Source: Caballeronia sp. INDeC2 (GTDB lineage: Bacteria; Pseudomonadota; Gammaproteobacteria; Burkholderiales; Burkholderiaceae). From it: a stretch of 64,000 nucleotides of DNA. The notes below the pieces were generated by a model. It made no database searches and was not told where the DNA came from. It was given only the letters and a program-made list of their open reading frames with translations. The DNA is taken from contig NZ_JALQDG010000011.1 in assembly GCF_023631325.1 (NCBI RefSeq), positions 1 through 64,000 of the forward strand, read 5' to 3'. A program made the position numbers and the translations under genes. This document shows, piece by piece, positions 63,058-64,000 of the stretch (the first letter of the stretch is position 1; each line of letters starts with the position of its first letter).

Positions 63058-64000
63058 TCACGCCAGCAGCAAATCCGGCCGCCACGAGATGCGGCGCAGC
63101 GGACCATGCGCCGCGCTCGGCGCCGCCTCGCGATTCACGCCCACATGCGGCACGAACAGCAACGCCTCGCCGACGAAAAGCAGCGGCACATCGCGCTTCC
63201 AGGACGGCACGCCGCGCTCCTGAAACAGATTCTTGAGCGTGCGGCTCGGCGCTTCGGGCGCGACGCGCATGCGTTCTCCGCCGGCACGCGAGCGCACGGC
63301 GAGCGGTGCTGCGCGCAACACGCCTTCCCCGATCACATCGTCAGCGGGAATATCGACCCGTTCGAACACGAACGAGCCGCGCCATTGCGGCAGACGCCAC
63401 ACTTCCTCGTCCCGCCATTGCAGTTCCACCGCGGCCTTGAACGGGCTCGCGCCCTCATCGAGATCGGGCGCGTCGCCGCTGTCGCCCGGTTCCCAGAACA
63501 GAACATTGCGATAGACGCGCAAGCTATGCCCCGCATGATCGACGCGCAGCGCGTGACCGTCGCGCGCGGCGGCCGCATCGCGCAACTGACGCAGCATGTC
63601 GGCGATACGCGCCGTCGATGCCGCGAGCAAGCCGCGCGAGCGAATCCAGAAACGCATGAGGTTGATCGCGCGGTCGTCGTCGAGTGCGAGGAACGTGTCG
63701 AGCGTGAGCGCGCCCTCTTCGCCCGCGCTTTGCACGTGGTGGAGATCGATGCGCGCGAGTTGATCCAGAAGCCGCTGCGCCGACGCCGCATGCGATGCCG
63801 TGCGCGCGAGCGCGTCGCGAAAACCGGGGAAATGCACGGCGAGCACGGGCAGCACGTCATGGCGCAGCGCATTGCGCGAGTAGCGCGTGTCGCCGTTGGA
63901 TTCGTCGTCGATCCAGCTCAGATCGCGTTCATGCGCGTATTGCTCCAGTTGCGCGCGCAGCAATCGCAGAAGCGGACGCAGACGCGGCACCGCGCCGTCC
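63058..64000 (-). CDS. tilS: tRNA(Ile)-lysidine synthetase TilS, C-terminal part (5' end outside window)
   Basis: The visible 314 codons continue in frame beyond the right edge, so the N-terminal PP-loop ATPase domain is missing only because of the window limit. LSWIDDESNGDTRYSRNALRHDVLP is the TilS-specific segment. The last 80 or so residues form the TilS C-terminal domain (GERMRVAPEAPSRTLKNLFQ and WKRDVPLLFVGEALLFVPHVGVN). The enzyme converts C34 of tRNA-Ile2 to lysidine so that it reads AUA. It lies upstream of lysC in the same direction. Confidence 0.93.
   Translation of the reverse strand, partial: DGAVPRLRPLLRLLRAQLEQYAHERDLSWIDDESNGDTRYSRNALRHDVLPVLAVHFPGFRDALARTASHAASAQRLLDQLARIDLHHVQSAGEEGALTLDTFLALDDDRAINLMRFWIRSRGLLAASTARIADMLRQLRDAAAARDGHALRVDHAGHSLRVYRNVLFWEPGDSGDAPDLDEGASPFKAAVELQWRDEEVWRLPQWRGSFVFERVDIPADDVIGEGVLRAAPLAVRSRAGGERMRVAPEAPSRTLKNLFQERGVPSWKRDVPLLFVGEALLFVPHVGVNREAAPSAAHGPLRRISWRPDLLLA

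Noticed and set aside
1..64000. Mobile element, prophage, integrative island or CRISPR system
   Set aside because: No transposase, integrase, phage, conjugation or Cas proteins are encoded. Both tRNA genes lack flanking direct repeats, and base composition is even apart from short promoter regions.

Overview
The window is a GC-rich (roughly 62-65 % by eye), densely coded stretch of a Burkholderiaceae chromosome. It is most like Burkholderia sensu lato (Paraburkholderia/Caballeronia). The grounds are the order tpiA-secG-tRNA-Leu-nuoA..N, the order tilS-lysC-tRNA-Ser, lineage-restricted families (DUF2863, DUF2818, DUF1178, a BspC-type protein, a CbiM-like permease), a betaproteobacterial-looking rRNA leader, and codon use. 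I see no IS element, prophage, CRISPR array or integrative element. The region reads as core chromosome with some accessory catabolic operons.

Layout. 1-170: the minus-strand promoter and boxA-containing leader of an rRNA operon whose 16S gene lies beyond the left edge. 465-6776: mostly single genes (DUF2863, a LuxR-type regulator, a CbiM-like permease, a secreted BspC-type protein, an M14 carboxypeptidase with YaaA, a PIN protein). 6823-16321: amino-acid and acyl-CoA catabolism, with an aminotransferase, a 3-hydroxyacyl-CoA dehydrogenase, an enoyl-CoA hydratase, a histidine phosphatase, and an APH-type kinase beside an ACAD11-like dehydrogenase. Facing these is a minus-strand operon of two acyl-CoA dehydrogenases and a MaoC hydratase. 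16377-32994: a DUF1178 gene, then the complete 14-gene NADH:quinone oxidoreductase (complex I) operon on the minus strand, followed by DUF2818 and a Nudix hydrolase. 33209-34651: tRNA-Leu(GAG), secG, tpiA. 34818-38760: a quinone oxidoreductase, pnp and rpsO. 38918-43561: an orphan periplasmic binding protein, a BamE-like lipoprotein, leuA with an upstream leader peptide, and an NlpC/P60 hydrolase. 43709-50388: yejABEF (peptide ABC importer) and divergent fabI. 50481-51484: two tandem His-rich secreted paralogues. 51674-60009: an MFS transporter divergent from a complete malonate decarboxylase operon (GntR regulator-mdcABCDEGH). 60179-64000: an M48 lipoprotein protease, tRNA-Ser(GCT), lysC and the 3' part of tilS.

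How they work together. The mdc genes encode a biotin-independent malonate decarboxylase with its own prosthetic-group synthesis. The acyl-CoA genes supply beta-oxidation-type steps. The kinase/ACAD pair resembles the LvaA/LvaC and ACAD10/11 route for 4-hydroxyacyl-CoA. Complex I takes the NADH produced.

The least expected signals are regulatory. There is a 28-codon leader ORF upstream of leuA in which five of six leucine codons are the rare CTA. There is also a long perfect hairpin in the pnp leader, at the place where E. coli has its RNase III/PNPase autoregulatory stem.
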